A DNA stretch of 64,000 nucleotides, taken from assembly GCA_038277395.1 (NCBI GenBank), contig CM076189.1, positions 110,095,267 through 110,159,266 of the forward strand. Reading direction: 5' to 3'. This document shows positions 23,399 to 35,668 of the stretch, piece by piece. Position 1 is the stretch's first letter. Every line of letters starts with the position of its first letter. This DNA is from Dryocosmus kuriphilus. Its lineage: Eukaryota; Arthropoda; Insecta; Hymenoptera; Cynipidae. The notes below the pieces were generated by a model, which was not told the origin of the DNA, searched no databases, and was given only the letters and a program-made list of their open reading frames with translations. A program made the position numbers and the translations under genes.

Positions 23399-24475
23399 CT
23401 GTTCCCACGATAACTTTCGAAGGACTAATCGGATTGGATTGCGCTTTGGCACACTTCTTTAAGGTCCAAAAAGAAAGGACGAGTTCGTTAACCAGCGGTT
23501 TTTGACCAACGGTTATGGTTTTATCCATCAAAAACGGTTTTCAAAAAATTAAAAAATCCATTTTTCGGCTAAACTATCATAGATACAAAAAAAACGTATG
23601 AGAGTAAAATTGTTCATCTCAAAAAAATCTACAAATTTTGTCTTAACCGTTTTTTGATAAAATGAACGTTTTTTGTTTTAATCAAGAAAACGCTATTAAA
23701 ATTAAGAAACTGTGGTTTTCTGCCAAAATATTCAAGATCCAAAAAAATGGCAAGAAATAAAGTTGTTCAATTTAAAAAGATCTACACATTTTGTTTTAAC
23801 CATTTTTCGATAAAATGCACGGTTTTTGCCTTAATCGATAAAATGTTATTAAAAATCAACAATTCAAATTCCCGCCAAACTATGGAAGATAAGGAAAAAA
23901 TAATGATACACAAAGTTGTTCGTCTCCAAATTGTCTACAAATTTGTTCTCTATCATTTCTTTGATCAGACGCGTAGTTTTTGAGTTATTCGTGAAATGTG
24001 TTATGAAATATAAAGAAAACCACTTTTCAGCAAAACTGTGCAAGATATGAGAAAATATTAACAAGCAGAATTGTTCACCATGGAAATAGCTACAAAATTT
24101 ATTTATAAGACTCATCGTTTTACTTTTAAGAATCGAAATCCTGTATTGTAAAAATTTGGAAAATCAAAAAGACCTTTACCAATCTATAATGTGTTTTAAA
24201 GAAACGTAAGTATCGAGCGCGAAGCGCGAGTGTCATGATGAGAATGTATTCCTTAAGGGCGATAGAGCCTTAAGTAAAATAATTTCTTTTGTAATTTCAA
24301 ATTTAACGGTTTATACGATCTATAAACACCGAGCGCGTAGCGCGAGGTGAATAATCTGTCGAGCGCGAAGCGCGACTGCCAACAGACGCGCGCCGTAGGC
24401 GCGCTCATACTTCGCGCGAAGCGCGGCGCGCGTAGCGTGCGATGAGGATGTGCCCGCGCAGCGGGCAGATTTTTT
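23222..24475 (-). repeat. H repeat, copy 3, inverted
   Basis: The reverse complement of copy 1, part for part: end hairpin (23223-23245), GTTGTC array (23349-23399), conserved block, ~155-bp repeats (23560-24100) and GC hairpin cluster (24210-24470). It is closer to copy 1 (about 95% by eye in the GC cluster and first repeats) than to copies 2 or 4. With copy 1 it forms a palindrome with arms of about 1.25 kb. Confidence 0.75.
24210..24470. repeat. GC-rich mini-hairpin cluster, copy 2 (inverted)
   Basis: Same content as 20575-20895 on the other strand, with GAGCGCGAAGCGCGAG units at 24215-24230 and 24360-24376. It includes the CTTAAGG...CCTTAAG stem at 24252-24275. Confidence 0.75.
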
Positions 24476-25444
24476 GATTAAAAGAACGGTATTATACGTT
24501 TAATGAAGAAAGTATGGGTTGTATCAAAAAATCGTTTCAAGGGAATTTGCAGGTTCTTGGAAGGTGAATAATTCTGCTTGTTGATATTTTCACGCATCTC
24601 GCATACTTTTGCGGAAAAGTAGATTTTTTTATACGAATTAACACATCTTTCACGCATAACTCAAAAACTACGCTTCTGACCAAAAAAATGATAGAGAGCA
24701 AATTTGTAGATCTTTTTGAGGAGAACAACTTTGTTTATTATTATTTTTCAGTATCTTCCATAGGTTGGCAGGAAATTTGAAATCTTTAATTTTTAATAAC
24801 GTTTTATCGATTAAAACAAAAACCGTGCATTTTATGAAAAAATGGTTAAAACAAAATTTAGAGACCTTTTTAAATTCAACAACTTTGTTCTTAACCATTT
24901 TTTTGTATCTTGAATATTTTGGCGGGAAACCACAGTTTTTTAATTTTAATAGCGTTTTCTTGATTAAAACAAAAACCGTTCATTTTCTCGAAAAATGGTT
25001 ATGACAAAATTTGTAGATTTTTTTTTGGTGAATAATTTTACTTTCTAACGTTTTTTTTGTATCTCTCATAGTTTAGTCGGAAAATGAATTTCTTGATTTT
25101 GTGTAAACCGTTTTTGATGGATAAAGCCATAACCATTGGTCAAAAACCGCTGGTTAACGAACTCGTCCTTTCTTTTTGGATCTTAAAGTAGTCTGCCAAA
25201 GCACAATGCAATCCCATTAGTCCTTCGAAAGTTATCGTGGGAACAGACGACAACGACAATGACAACGACGACAACGACAACGACGACGACAACAACGACG
25301 ACAACGCCAACAGACAGACAGACACGGTCGTAAAAACCATTTTTTCAGATTCAGGAGGTCTTAAAACGTGGAGATTTCATGAAATCCGCGAAAGTCAAAT
25401 TTTGCATAAATCTAATACCTTCTCATTGAGATGAGAATGTAAAA
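24476..25444 (+). repeat. H repeat, copy 4
   Basis: Direct orientation, without its own GC cluster, joined back-to-back to copy 3. The head has TTATACGTTTAATGAAG; the GACAAC array is at 25243-25312. The terminal hairpin ends at 25440, directly against the right arm of the large inverted repeat. Confidence 0.7.
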
Positions 25445-26110
25445 ATTAATAATTCTTATTCTAGTTGATTGTATATATAAGATATACATAAAATATGATG
25501 TTGCCCAAGTATTCTTTAATATATATCTTAAAATTAGAACCTGACATTATTATTAAATGATTATATGTATTAATTATTGTGAAATATTATTATTATTAGT
25601 AACAAAATTGTAATCTCACAAATTATAAAAGTTATTTTCCTTTTCCAATCACTACAAAGTTCCATCCTGAGTTTGCGCCGAATAATTGTTCACTACTTTT
25701 TAACGATCAATTCGATTAAAATAAAACTTTCCAGAAAACCTATTTATACTTTTATAAATAACCGTCTCACTCGAACTTTTATGTTGCTCAAAATTCGCTC
25801 GACACCCCAGGCGCTTGAAGATATGAATGCGTAGTGTGTGCAATGTTGCAAATAAAAATTGAAACAATTTTTCAAAACAAATATACCTACTTATTCATTA
25901 CGTTAGCATTCGTAGAATACCATAGGGTATATTTCCTAAAATTTTTATAAGAAAATATTGAAAACTTGTTAATATATAGCGAGTTGAAGTAACAAAAGAT
26001 TACAAATTTTAATTTTAAAAAACGCGTTTTTTGTCTTTGCTTCGAAAGTGACAAAAGTTACAACTTTTTTATGCGGGAATGAAGATGCGCAGTTAAATTT
26101 TATATCGAAA
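25445..26110 (-). repeat. Right arm of the large inverted repeat
   Basis: Reverse complement of 19600-20320. Pairing fades beyond about 26110. Confidence 0.65.
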
Positions 26111-27780
26111 TATGTAGCTTAAAAATTTTAGTTACAAATTTTTTTAAGTTGTCCAGGGGCCAAGGCTGCTTAGCGAAATAAATTTATATCCGGGCCCTCA
26201 ATTACACGTGTGTCAAGCTGGCACAACCACATTGTCATACACAAATTTTTCTAATACTATAATTTAGTGATAATTTAGTGCTTATTTTGGACCAAAATCG
26301 CAAATTTTGTGCTCTTGAATTTTTCGAAAAAACATGCGGTTGAGCTGGCTTGACGTCAAGCTGGCATTTTAGTGTTGCTTTTGAATTTTGTGAAAAAATG
26401 ATTAATTTCGTTGATTTAGTATCATCTGCAGTACTCCAAAACTAAGCTCGAATTTTGTTGAGACAGAATGAAACTTGGTATATGTGTTTCTTTTGAATTA
26501 AAAAAATTTTGTCTTTTTTCGAAAAATATGCTGATTATTTTCAAAAAAATGCGTTTTTGATAATACTCAAAAAAATGGTTCCAAATATCAAAGAATTGAA
26601 AATGAAGTTTTTGCAGGCGTTTTCTAGGAGAAATTCTTTAAAACAATCAAGCCTCAAATTTCGAATAATTTAAAAATAAATAAAATGGCTTCTTTAAATA
26701 TATTCTCCTTAAAAGAGTTTCGATATTAGACATTTTCATTTCATAATTGACTAATTTTTATTAATATTGAGTTTAAACAATTTTTATATCATCTTTAATT
26801 TCTTTTAAATATTAAAATACGTTTTACTGATAACATTTTTGCAAGAGATGCTTCTAAATTTCAGAAATTGAGATATGAAATTCTTTCCCGTACATTTACA
26901 AAGAATTTTTTTATCTTCATTTTAGGGACTGTAGAATTTTCGAGCATTTCAATGCTATTTGAATTCCCCACTCATAAAGTTGGCTGCGAACTTAGATAAA
27001 AAAGTGTACATATATGTTTAATTAAAAAGTATAAAGTAAACGAATAACAGATATATGAGTTCATAATATTATAAGATTGCACAATTTAATCTGTTCAATA
27101 ATGTCAAGTAACAATACGTATTGTGCTATACGTATTTAATGACTGAAAAACAAATGACACGTATCTATGTTAAGTCAGCATCGCAAAGTAGACGGGTGCC
27201 CCAATAATGAATAAACTAAGCGGCAGGTCATTGTATTCAAGCCATGAACAGAATTTACGAAAAAATTAAAAGGGGCCCAAAAGTCTGAAACTGAAATCTT
27301 ACTCGAGTGCACCGTTTTGGACGGGCACTGTGATGGAGGTGGGTACAATTTAGCGTTTGCACATTTCTCATTATCGATGCATTTGCTTGACTTTTGAACT
27401 AAAAGCCAATAGCTAAAATAAATAATCTTATATACATACAATGCTTTCTTCTTATGAAAATTTATGATTGTATTTGAGCATCTTAAGTAATAATAGAGCT
27501 TAGACATTAGGATGAATATATCAGATATAAGATTTACTATTCTTATCGACCCTTCAATGTTTCTATGAGTAACTCAATGATATTCTAAATCGGCAAGAGC
27601 TCAAATATTCAAAATTCTCGGAAATATATCGTTTCTTATTTAAGACTTATTCAGCATTATTATTTTCTGATGATAAATTAATCGAGAAACCTCCCTACCT
27701 TGAATTGTAGTTCTTTTTAGTTTGGTAGCTTGGGATTGATAAGGTTGAAAGAACGTATACAAATATATTTTACATTGTTG
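26110..27780. other. AT-rich stretch, no gene recognised
   Basis: It contains several copies of CAAGCTGGC (26215, 26365) but no sustained repeat. A 110-codon frame on the minus strand (27175-27507) includes a less AT-rich patch at 27175-27350 that I cannot assign to a family. Confidence 0.35.
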
Positions 27781-27781
27781 C

Positions 27782-27784
<3 letters not shown>

Positions 27785-27821
<37 letters not shown>
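27785..27821. repeat. GT microsatellite
   Basis: About 18 uninterrupted TG units immediately before the left end of element B. Element A begins in the same way next to a TA/TG-rich patch at 1141-1165. Confidence 0.9.
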
Positions 27822-27823
<2 letters not shown>

Positions 27824-28661
27824 ATTTTTTAATTTTTCTACATTCTTAAATTGCTAAAAATTTCTACAATTCATCAAAAAAACTTTAAACCAATGTAAAG
27901 TTTGTTTTGTATTTAGTAATACTTAATATATTTTATATATTTATTTTCTTCGTAACTATAAAAATAATGAAAGATGATAATTCTTGGAAATAAGATTTGT
28001 GCCAAATAAGAATTCAGAAAATTTAAAATTATATCAAACGATAACTTGGAAAAATGAAATTATGGCAAATGATAATTCGGGAAAATAATATTATGTTAAA
28101 TGTTAATTCGTTAAAATAAGAATTAGGTCAAATGGAATTCCGGTAAGTTAAAAACTAATCTAATTTAAACTAATTCATATTAAAGAGCTTAGTATTTTGT
28201 TTTTAGTAGTACTGAAAAATTATAAGTCCTTTAGAAGAGGTATTTAGAAATTTATGAGCTTAGAAACTGGGAAAATTTTTATACACAGTTCTTGATTTTC
28301 GAAATCTTCTAAAATCCTTTCAGGTATTTTTAATCCTTGCGAAATTCCTTGAAATCTGACGATGTAGACAAGAATCTCTAGAGATCCGTTAAAGTTCCTT
28401 AGAACTAGGAAAATTGTTTGAAATCTAGTAGGAAACATTCAGAATCCCATAAAGTGACGAGTTTATTGAAATATACAATTAGATATGCATAGCTTTTGTA
28501 GGATGTATCTAAACTTCAAAATAACGCTTAATTACTGAAACCCGTTAGAGCTTTAACACACTGAAGATACCCGGAAATTCTTGGAAACAGTCAGAAATCT
28601 CGTAAGATAAATAAAAATCATAAAGATCAACATGTCACCATATTTTTTCCTTGATGTACTC

Positions 28662-28945
28662 TTACAAACCATTCATATTATCTTCGTGGAACGCGTATGG
28701 TTCAACATTTTGCGCATATGGCTTGATGAGATGATTCCCTGGCAGTTCATTTTTTACCAAAATTGGACTATAGATTATGCCTCCTGGCACTAAAATACAA
28801 ATGTGGTTGGCCGGAGGAAAATGGTGCTCGAGTCTATACTGATGCTCGGCGGGAACATATTTTCCGAAATTTTGAGCCATAGAGAATTCTTTACTTATAA
28901 CCCTTTCAGCTGTGTTGGTAGACTGGGATGACGATGGGGAATTCT
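28662..28945 (-). pseudogene. Cargo exon 3' block, element B copy
   Basis: The minus strand encodes about 90 residues in one frame, from NSPSSSQSTNTAERV near 28945 through MAQNFGKYVPAEHQYRLEHH to NMNGL and a stop at 28662. A TAG lies just upstream in frame, so this would be a downstream exon entered through a splice acceptor (an AG precedes the block). The middle is hydrophobic (ICILVPGGIIYSPILV). Element A holds a decayed version with the stop replaced by CAA. Family unknown. It may be coding, or a pseudogene preserved by youth; I cannot distinguish these. Confidence 0.4.
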
Positions 28946-29133
28946 ATTTTGAGTCTGATTGGAATGTATATATCTGTTTAGAGGTGCTGGCCTATTCTTA
29001 CTAGTATTCGAATACTGCCCTTTTGATTAAGTTGCATCCAGTCGGGTATTTTGGATGGATCCAGGCGATTCGCAGAGTCCTCAGAAGTATTTAACTTAAT
29101 AACTATTTGATATAATTCACATTCTAAACTGAA

Positions 29134-29612
29134 TTAATGGTATAGATGCTGTAAAGAATCATAGTTTCCAGATACAATTGAAAACAAGCTCTGGTTTGCA
29201 TAGCGGATGTTTACTGGGGCTTCCATAATTTCGCTTGTGGTCATGTATTTAAACGCGCCTAGCCGTATGTGTATTTTTATCCGCCTTCCACTGGAAGTAT
29301 ATAGCCCTTTAAGAAGATCCATATTCTCCAATGTTGCAAAAATCTCATCTTCATTTGTTGATAATACAATATATTCTTCTTCAAGCATAGGTACATATTT
29401 GCGAGGATTTTTTACTTCCCTCCTAATTCGTCCATCATCAGGAAAAATGTATCTTCGAAATTCGAATTCCCGTTGCAAATTCGATGCGGGAATAAGCCGA
29501 GTGTATCCAAAGTTTCCCAGTCTGTGAGATGAACGAATCCTGGGAGTAGGAGACCTGGACCTTTCACGGAGAACAGATTCGACAGAAGGATTCGGATCCC
29601 TGACAGGAGAAT
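29134..29612 (-). CDS. Hypothetical cargo exon of element B
   Basis: This is an open block of about 160 residues on the minus strand. It starts just after a textbook acceptor (TTTGTTCTTACAG, 29625-29613) that is also present in element A. It enters in phase 1 and ends at a stop shared with A. The N-terminal 40 residues are R/S/P-rich (RERSRSPTPR), followed by a mixed alpha/beta-looking region with EFRRYIFPDDGRIRREV, IFATLENMDLLKGLY and EIMEAPVNIRYANQS. Compared with A it is about 70% identical, with conserved length and no gaps after the frameshift point in A. I do not recognise the family. It may be the element's own protein or captured host sequence. The first exon was not found. Confidence 0.45.
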
Positions 29613-29639
29613 CTGTAAGAACAAATAGAGGAATCATTT

Positions 29640-31085
29640 CTTTGAGGATATACTTGTGTTATCATGAACCACAGGGTGCCCAAAAAATGTTGAGTCTCTT
29701 AATTTCACAAGCGTTATCGTCTAGATTTTAGTGGTTTAAATGCTCGTGTTCCTGCTCCTTCTCTTTCCACAACCTTTCTTCATCTTCTTCAGCCGCATCT
29801 TATTCTAATAAATCTTACTCAGAATTGCTCTTATCTCACAACTGCTCTTATTTTACGAATTGAGCTATCTATAATCTCTAAGTTTCTATATCACCTCCGT
29901 CTCCTTTTATCATTCGTTTCCTCACAATCATGCTATCCATTATCTCTCCCGCACAATCTCTCACTCTCCTCTTTTAACTCTTCTATCCTTCTCCACCATC
30001 TATATCCGCCATATTTGATCCAAAATTTTTAAAATTTATACTCAGACTCCAAGTTCGTAACCAGCGTCCCGAAAGACCGTTTGATAGAGAGATCTGAGTA
30101 TAATAGTCCTGATGAAACGTTTGGTGCTTAGGTACTTTAGAAAATAAAATGTCTTGACATAAAAGGTAAATCTTGTAAATCTTTGAACATATAAAAAATC
30201 ATATATGTGAATTGCCGTAGATGTTCTCACGAGGAATACGATATACTGAAAAACAGACGTATTTGCGCACTTAGGTCGAAATGTCTATAGATCGTCGTGT
30301 GCTATACAATTTCTACTGCTAGATTATGATTCAGCGCGAAAAATTGCGTGTGAAAACACCTTCGAACCTCAGCGAGGAAAATAATGTGAGCTTGTATAAT
30401 TCTTTGACATTAAATTTATATTTTATGAATGATGCGCTGATTATATTATAAAAAAAAAAATGATATAAAATTTTTCCTACATTTTATATATCGTTGCAAT
30501 TAACAGAAAACAGCGATATATTGTACCTGGATTATATCACATTTCTTTACCTAGCTTTGCAGCCTCAAAAAGCTTACTATATAATACTCATTATTATTCA
30601 ATTACATATATTAACGTTGTAGGTCAAACGATTTTTCTCGAATAAGAGAATCTTTGCTACGCTTGCTTCAACCAAGGAAGAGGATGGAGAGGATGAGGAG
30701 AAGGATAAGGAGAAGGAGGAGGAAGATGAGGAATTAGTTAAATGAAATACTCAAGATTTTGGATATAATTGGATGTCTCATGAACACTTAGGAAAGAGTT
30801 TGAATTATTCTCGCATGTCTGAGCTGAACAAGTCATTCGAAACCGCCAAGCTTCTCTACTTACGAACTTGTTCGGATCCGGTCCTTATTGGTTCACCATT
30901 ACTGTTCATTGGAATATTCGGATCGAGTCCACCAGATCCCTCTCCACCTAATTTGGCAAAAAGAGACGTTATCTTTTCTAAATATAGTGCTAAAGTTATT
31001 GTTCTCTAAATTTTTGGGTGCAACGTTAATTAAAGTAACGTATGAAATTGGCGAACTGTTACATTACAACCACGTTGGGTTCCCA
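29640..31085. other. Element B interior without a recognisable gene
   Basis: Collinear with 3000-4490. A purine-rich GAGGA patch lies at 30672-30735. If the cargo gene has upstream exons they would lie here, but no conserved open frame stands out. Confidence 0.4.
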
Positions 31086-31610
31086 TAAAAGCACTTAGAA
31101 TCGCTTAAAGTTCCTTGAAAGCCATCAAATCCATTAAACCCCATAAGACAATTTAAACCATTTAAAGCTCTTAAAACACCTAAGGTACTTTAAATACTTT
31201 AACTCCTCAAAATTCCTCAAAGCCCTTCACGATCCCCTCATTCCCCTAAAATATGTAAAATCCTTAAAGTCCTGTAAAATCCTTAAAAACCATTCAAAAT
31301 CCTGAGGCATTTTGAATCCCTTAAATATCTTCAAATATTTAGAGATTTTAAAATCTCCTAAAATCCTTCGAATCTCTTAAGACACATAAAATCTCTTAAA
31401 CTTGATTAAACGCAATAATGTTCTTAAAAATCCCTTAATATTTTAAGCCCTTTAAAATCGCTAAATCCTTTGAGACACCCAAAACTCTTAAACCCATTAA
31501 AAACTCTTTAAACGCTTAGAATCCCTGAACACCTTGAAACTCCCAACATACTTGCAAACCCTTAAAGCTCTTAAATCCCTTAAAATGTCTTAAAGTTCCT
31601 TAAATCCCAT
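31085..31610. repeat. Quasi-periodic CTTAAA-rich tract in element B
   Basis: Same texture and position as 4490-5000 in element A. Confidence 0.6.
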
Positions 31611-31619
31611 AATCATGAC

Positions 31620-33050
31620 CCATTACTAAAAAAATGGAAGAAAATTAATATGAAGTTCTGAGAAATTAACGGGATTTGAGAGAAATCTATTAAATTACAG
31701 AATTAGGGAAATCAAAGAATATTTAAAAGGAACGAATATCTCTATTTTTCCTCGTTTGGGCATTCTATAATTTAAGAGGCTTTGAATTTCGATTCAAATT
31801 TTAAAGCTACTTCTCTGAGTCTCCTATATTTTTGAAATTTCAAATGACACAATTTAATGCTAAGGCGTTAAAAATTTTATAATATTTTTTTAATTCTCTT
31901 TCCGTCGCCATATGGAAAATTTCGATGATTACCTTTAGTTATGATTAATTCAAAATTAAAGCTCGTAAGTAAACATCTTTGAGAACATATGTATGTAATA
32001 TTTGCTATAAATAATAATTATAATAACATTTTGAACTTACATTCAAAATAAACGAAATATGCGAATGTGAGCAATACAATATTTGTAAAAATCTTCATTT
32101 TTTTCATTAAACGGGCAAGTTGATAAAGTGACGAAGACTATTTTTTTGTACAAATTGCGCGTCTTTTACTTCTTTTATCTGATAATGAGACATTATTTGT
32201 TCTTTAGAAATATATTGTGAAAGATCACAGTTTATTTCAGATTCGGGAATTTTTCTTGTTTGCCAGATTTGTTACACATAACCTTCAGAAAATTATAATA
32301 ATTAAATATGAAAATATTTGTTAAAAATTGCGTGATATAATCAGTAAAAACAAAATTTAAAATTATTTCCCTTATCTTTTAAGTTCCACGTTATGCATAA
32401 AAATTCAGTGAGTAGAAGAAAAATTGTTTAAAGCAGCATTTTGTACACTCTCAATTTTTTGAGATAGACTGGAATTTCACTGACTTTTTATCTAGTTAAG
32501 ATAAAGAAAATTATTCAGAAAAACTACATAAAAAACTTAACTTTTTATTTTTAGAGTTTTTAAAGTGAATTGCAGCAATTTTTAGAAATTTGAAAATGGT
32601 GAAGACTTAACAATGTTTACAAAAAGTTCTGAGATAGCGATTCAAATTTAATATAATTAATGAGTTTTTATGAGTTTATTTAAATCTTTTTATAAATTTA
32701 TTAATTTCGCAACATAAACACTTTTTAGTTAATTAAATAATGCATCATTCTCTAAGCTTTTAAATATCTACAAGTTTCTAAACGTTTTCTAAGAAACTTT
32801 TGAAATAAAAAAAGAGTGGATAGATTTTTTATCGAGTTCATGGAATTAAAATTAGTTTAATTTAACTGAACAAAAGACTTGGAAATATTTCCAAAGCTTT
32901 TTGTTTCTAAACTTCTACAGATTTCTATATATAACATTGTGTAAAGTTCTCTAAGTTTCCAAGTTCCTAAATTTCAAAAAGCTCTTCCAAGAATCTCAGG
33001 ATTTTCTAATACAATTAAAAACAAAATATTAAGCTTTTTCGTTTAACTTA
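31620..33050. other. AT-rich element B interior; empty site of the LINE
   Basis: No coding signal. Around 33045-33070 the sequence runs without a break where element A holds the LINE at 6431-11127. Confidence 0.5.
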
Positions 33051-33413
33051 ATTGAATTTTAACTAACTTTCAGTTTAGCAGAATTTCATTTGGCTTCAAT
33101 TTTTCTTTAGCGAATTATCATTTAACGTAATTTTTTTATTTTCCCGAATTATCATTTGCCATAATTTGATTTCCACAAGTTATCGTTTGACATAATATTA
33201 AGATTTCGGAACTTGTATTTCGCATAATTCTCGTTTCCCCGAATTGACCTCTTTCAACGTTTTTTCATTTATAATCAAAATAAATATGTAAAATATTATT
33301 TTTGGTATGAAGAAATGAAAATATTAACTTTTTTTAAATTTAAAGTTTTTAAGCGATTTTTAGACATTTTTAGAAATGGAAAAATATAGAAGAATTAACA
33401 ATTCTTCACAAAA

Positions 33414-34697
33414 AGTATATAAAAAATCTGCCCGCTTCGCGGGCACATTCTCATCGCGCGCTTCGCGCGAAGTATGAGCGCGCCTAGGGCGCGCGTCTGT
33501 TGACACTCGCGCTTCGTGCTCGATAGATTATTCACCTCGCGCTACGCGCTCGGTGTTTATGAATCGTATAAACCTTTAAATTAAAAATTCCAAAAGGAAT
33601 TATTTTACTTAAGGCCCTATCGCCCTTAAGGAATACATTCTCATCATGAAACTCGCGCTTCGCGCTCGATAATTACATTTTTTTAAAACACATTGTAGAT
33701 TGGTAAAGTTTTTTTGTGATTTTCCAAATTTTCACAATAGAGGATTTCGATTCTTAAAAGTAAAACGATGAGTCTTAACGAATAAATTTTGTAGCTCTTT
33801 CCAAGGTGAACAATTCTGCTTGTTAATATTTTCTCATATCTTGCACAGTTTTGCTGAAAAGTGATTTGCTTTATATTTCATAACATATTTCACGAATAAC
33901 TCAAAAACTACGCGTTTGATTAAAAAAATGATATAGAGCAAATTTGTAGACCTTTTTAAGGTGAACAACTATTCTTCTTATTATTTTTCCGTATCTTAGA
34001 TAGTTTGCAGGAAATTTGAAATTTTTCATTTTTAATAACGTTTTATCGATTAAAACAAAAACCGTGCATTTTATCAAAAAATGATTAAAACAAAATTTGT
34101 AGATCGTTTTAAATTTAACAACTTCGTTTGATGCCACTTTTTTGTATGTTGAAAATTTTGGCGGGAAACTAGAGTTCTTTAATTTTAATAGCGTTTTCTT
34201 GGTTAAAACAAAAATCATTCATTTCATCAAAAAACGGTTAAGACAAAAGTTGTAGATCCTTTTGAGCTGAATAATTTTACTCTCTTACATTTTTTTTGTG
34301 TCTCTCGTAGTTTAGCCGGAAAATGGATTTTTTTATTTTGTGAAAACCGTTTTTGATGGATAAAACCATAACCGTTGGTCAAAAGTGGCTGGTTAACGAA
34401 CTCGTCCTTACTTTTTACACTCTAAAGAAGTGTGCCAAAGCGCAATCCAATCCGATGGGTCCTTCGAAAGGTATCGTGTCCACAGGCTACGACGACAACA
34501 ACAACGACGACAACGACAACGACGACAACGACAAAAAAAAAACGACGACGACAACAACGACTACAACAACGACAGACAGACACCAACGTAAAACCTTTTT
34601 TTCGGTTCAGGGGGTCATGAAACGTCAAGATTTCATGAAATCCGCGAAAGTGAGTTTTCACATAAAACTAATACCTTCTCATTGAGATGAGAATGTA
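33414..34697 (+). repeat. H repeat, copy 5 (with GC hairpin cluster)
   Basis: Full arrangement as in copy 1. The GC cluster (33420-33670) opens with a clean stem, GCCCGCTTCGCGGGC (33428-33442). Then come ~155-bp repeats, the conserved block, a GACAAC/GACGAC array (34487-34575) with an A9 interruption, and the end hairpin TTCTCAT-TGAG-ATGAGAA (34676-34693). It is inserted at the right end of element B. Confidence 0.75.
33420..33670. repeat. GC-rich mini-hairpin cluster, copy 3
   Basis: Contains CGCGCTTCGCGCG (33457-33469), CGCGCTACGCGCTCG (33537-33551), a CTTAAGG...CCTTAAG stem (33609-33632), and CGCGCTTCGCGCTCG at its end (33654-33668). Confidence 0.75.
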
Positions 34698-34860
34698 ATA
34701 ATAAAAAAATTGCATTTTTCAGCCAAACTGTGTAAAAAATGAAGAAATTTACGCTTTAGATATAAATTCATTGATTGGTGAGCGCGAGACAGGTGATGAG
34801 AATGCGCCTGAGTAGCGGGCAGATTTTTCAATAACTTTTAATAACTTTTTATTGACTGTA
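34698..34860. repeat. H linker, copy 3
   Basis: Third copy of the spacer with GCCAAACTGTGTAAAAAATG and GAGCGCGAGACAGG. Confidence 0.6.
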
Positions 34861-35668
34861 TAGTAATGTATTTTTTGATTAAAAGAACGGTATTATACGT
34901 TTAATGAAGAAAGTATGGGTTGTATCAAAAAATGGTTTCAAGGGAATTTGTAGGTCCTTGGAAGGTGAATAATTCTGCTTCTTGATATTTTCACGTATCT
35001 CGCATACTTTTGCGGAAAAGTAGATTTTTTTATACGAATTAACATATTTCACGAATAACTCAAAAACTACGCATTTGATCAAGAAAATGATAGGGAGCAA
35101 ATTTATAGACCTTATTGAGATGAACAACTTCGTTTGTTATTATTTTTCCGTATCTTGCACAGTTTAGCGGGAAATTTGAAAACCTTTATTTTTAATAACG
35201 TTTTCTTGATTAAAAAAAAAAATCGTTCATTTTATCAAAAAACGGTTAAGATGAAGGTTGTAGATCTTTTTGAGCTGAACAATTTTATTTGCTTACATTT
35301 TTTTGTATCTCTCATAGTTTAGCCAGAAAATGGATTTTTTGATTTTGTGAAAACCGTTTTTGATGGACCATAAGATGGTGATGGACCAACCATAAGCGTT
35401 GGTCAAAAGTGGCCGGTTAACGAACTCGTCCTTACTTTTTACACTTTAAAGAAGTGTGCCAAAGCGCAATCCAATCCGATTAGTCCTTCGAAAGTTATCG
35501 TGTCCACGGACTACGACAACAACGACGACAACAACGACAGACAGACACCAACGTAAAAACTTTTTTTTCGGGTTCAGGGGGTCATCAAACGTCGAGATTT
35601 CATGAAATCCGCGAAAGTCAGTTTTCACATAAAACTAATACCTTCTCATTGAGATGAGAATGTAAAAA
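34861..35668 (+). repeat. H repeat, copy 6 (shortened)
   Basis: Same head as copies 2 and 4, with fewer ~155-bp repeats. The conserved block carries a small duplication (about 35365-35400) and a short GACAAC array (35512-35545). It ends at the terminal hairpin, followed by a TA run. Confidence 0.7.

Larger units (their letters stand above)
27825..33413. mobile_element. AT-rich inverted-repeat element B
   Basis: About 5.6 kb with inverted ends (27830-28300 and 32930-33413), collinear with element A throughout and lacking its LINE. The cargo exons on the minus strand are more complete here than in A. There is no transposase motif. Flanks are a GT microsatellite on the left and an inserted H repeat on the right, so a target duplication cannot be read. 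Confidence 0.6.

Noticed and set aside
34353..34685. Thr-rich, Val-rich or Asn/Asp-rich proteins across the H array
   Set aside because: Same cause as above; overlapping frames on both strands.
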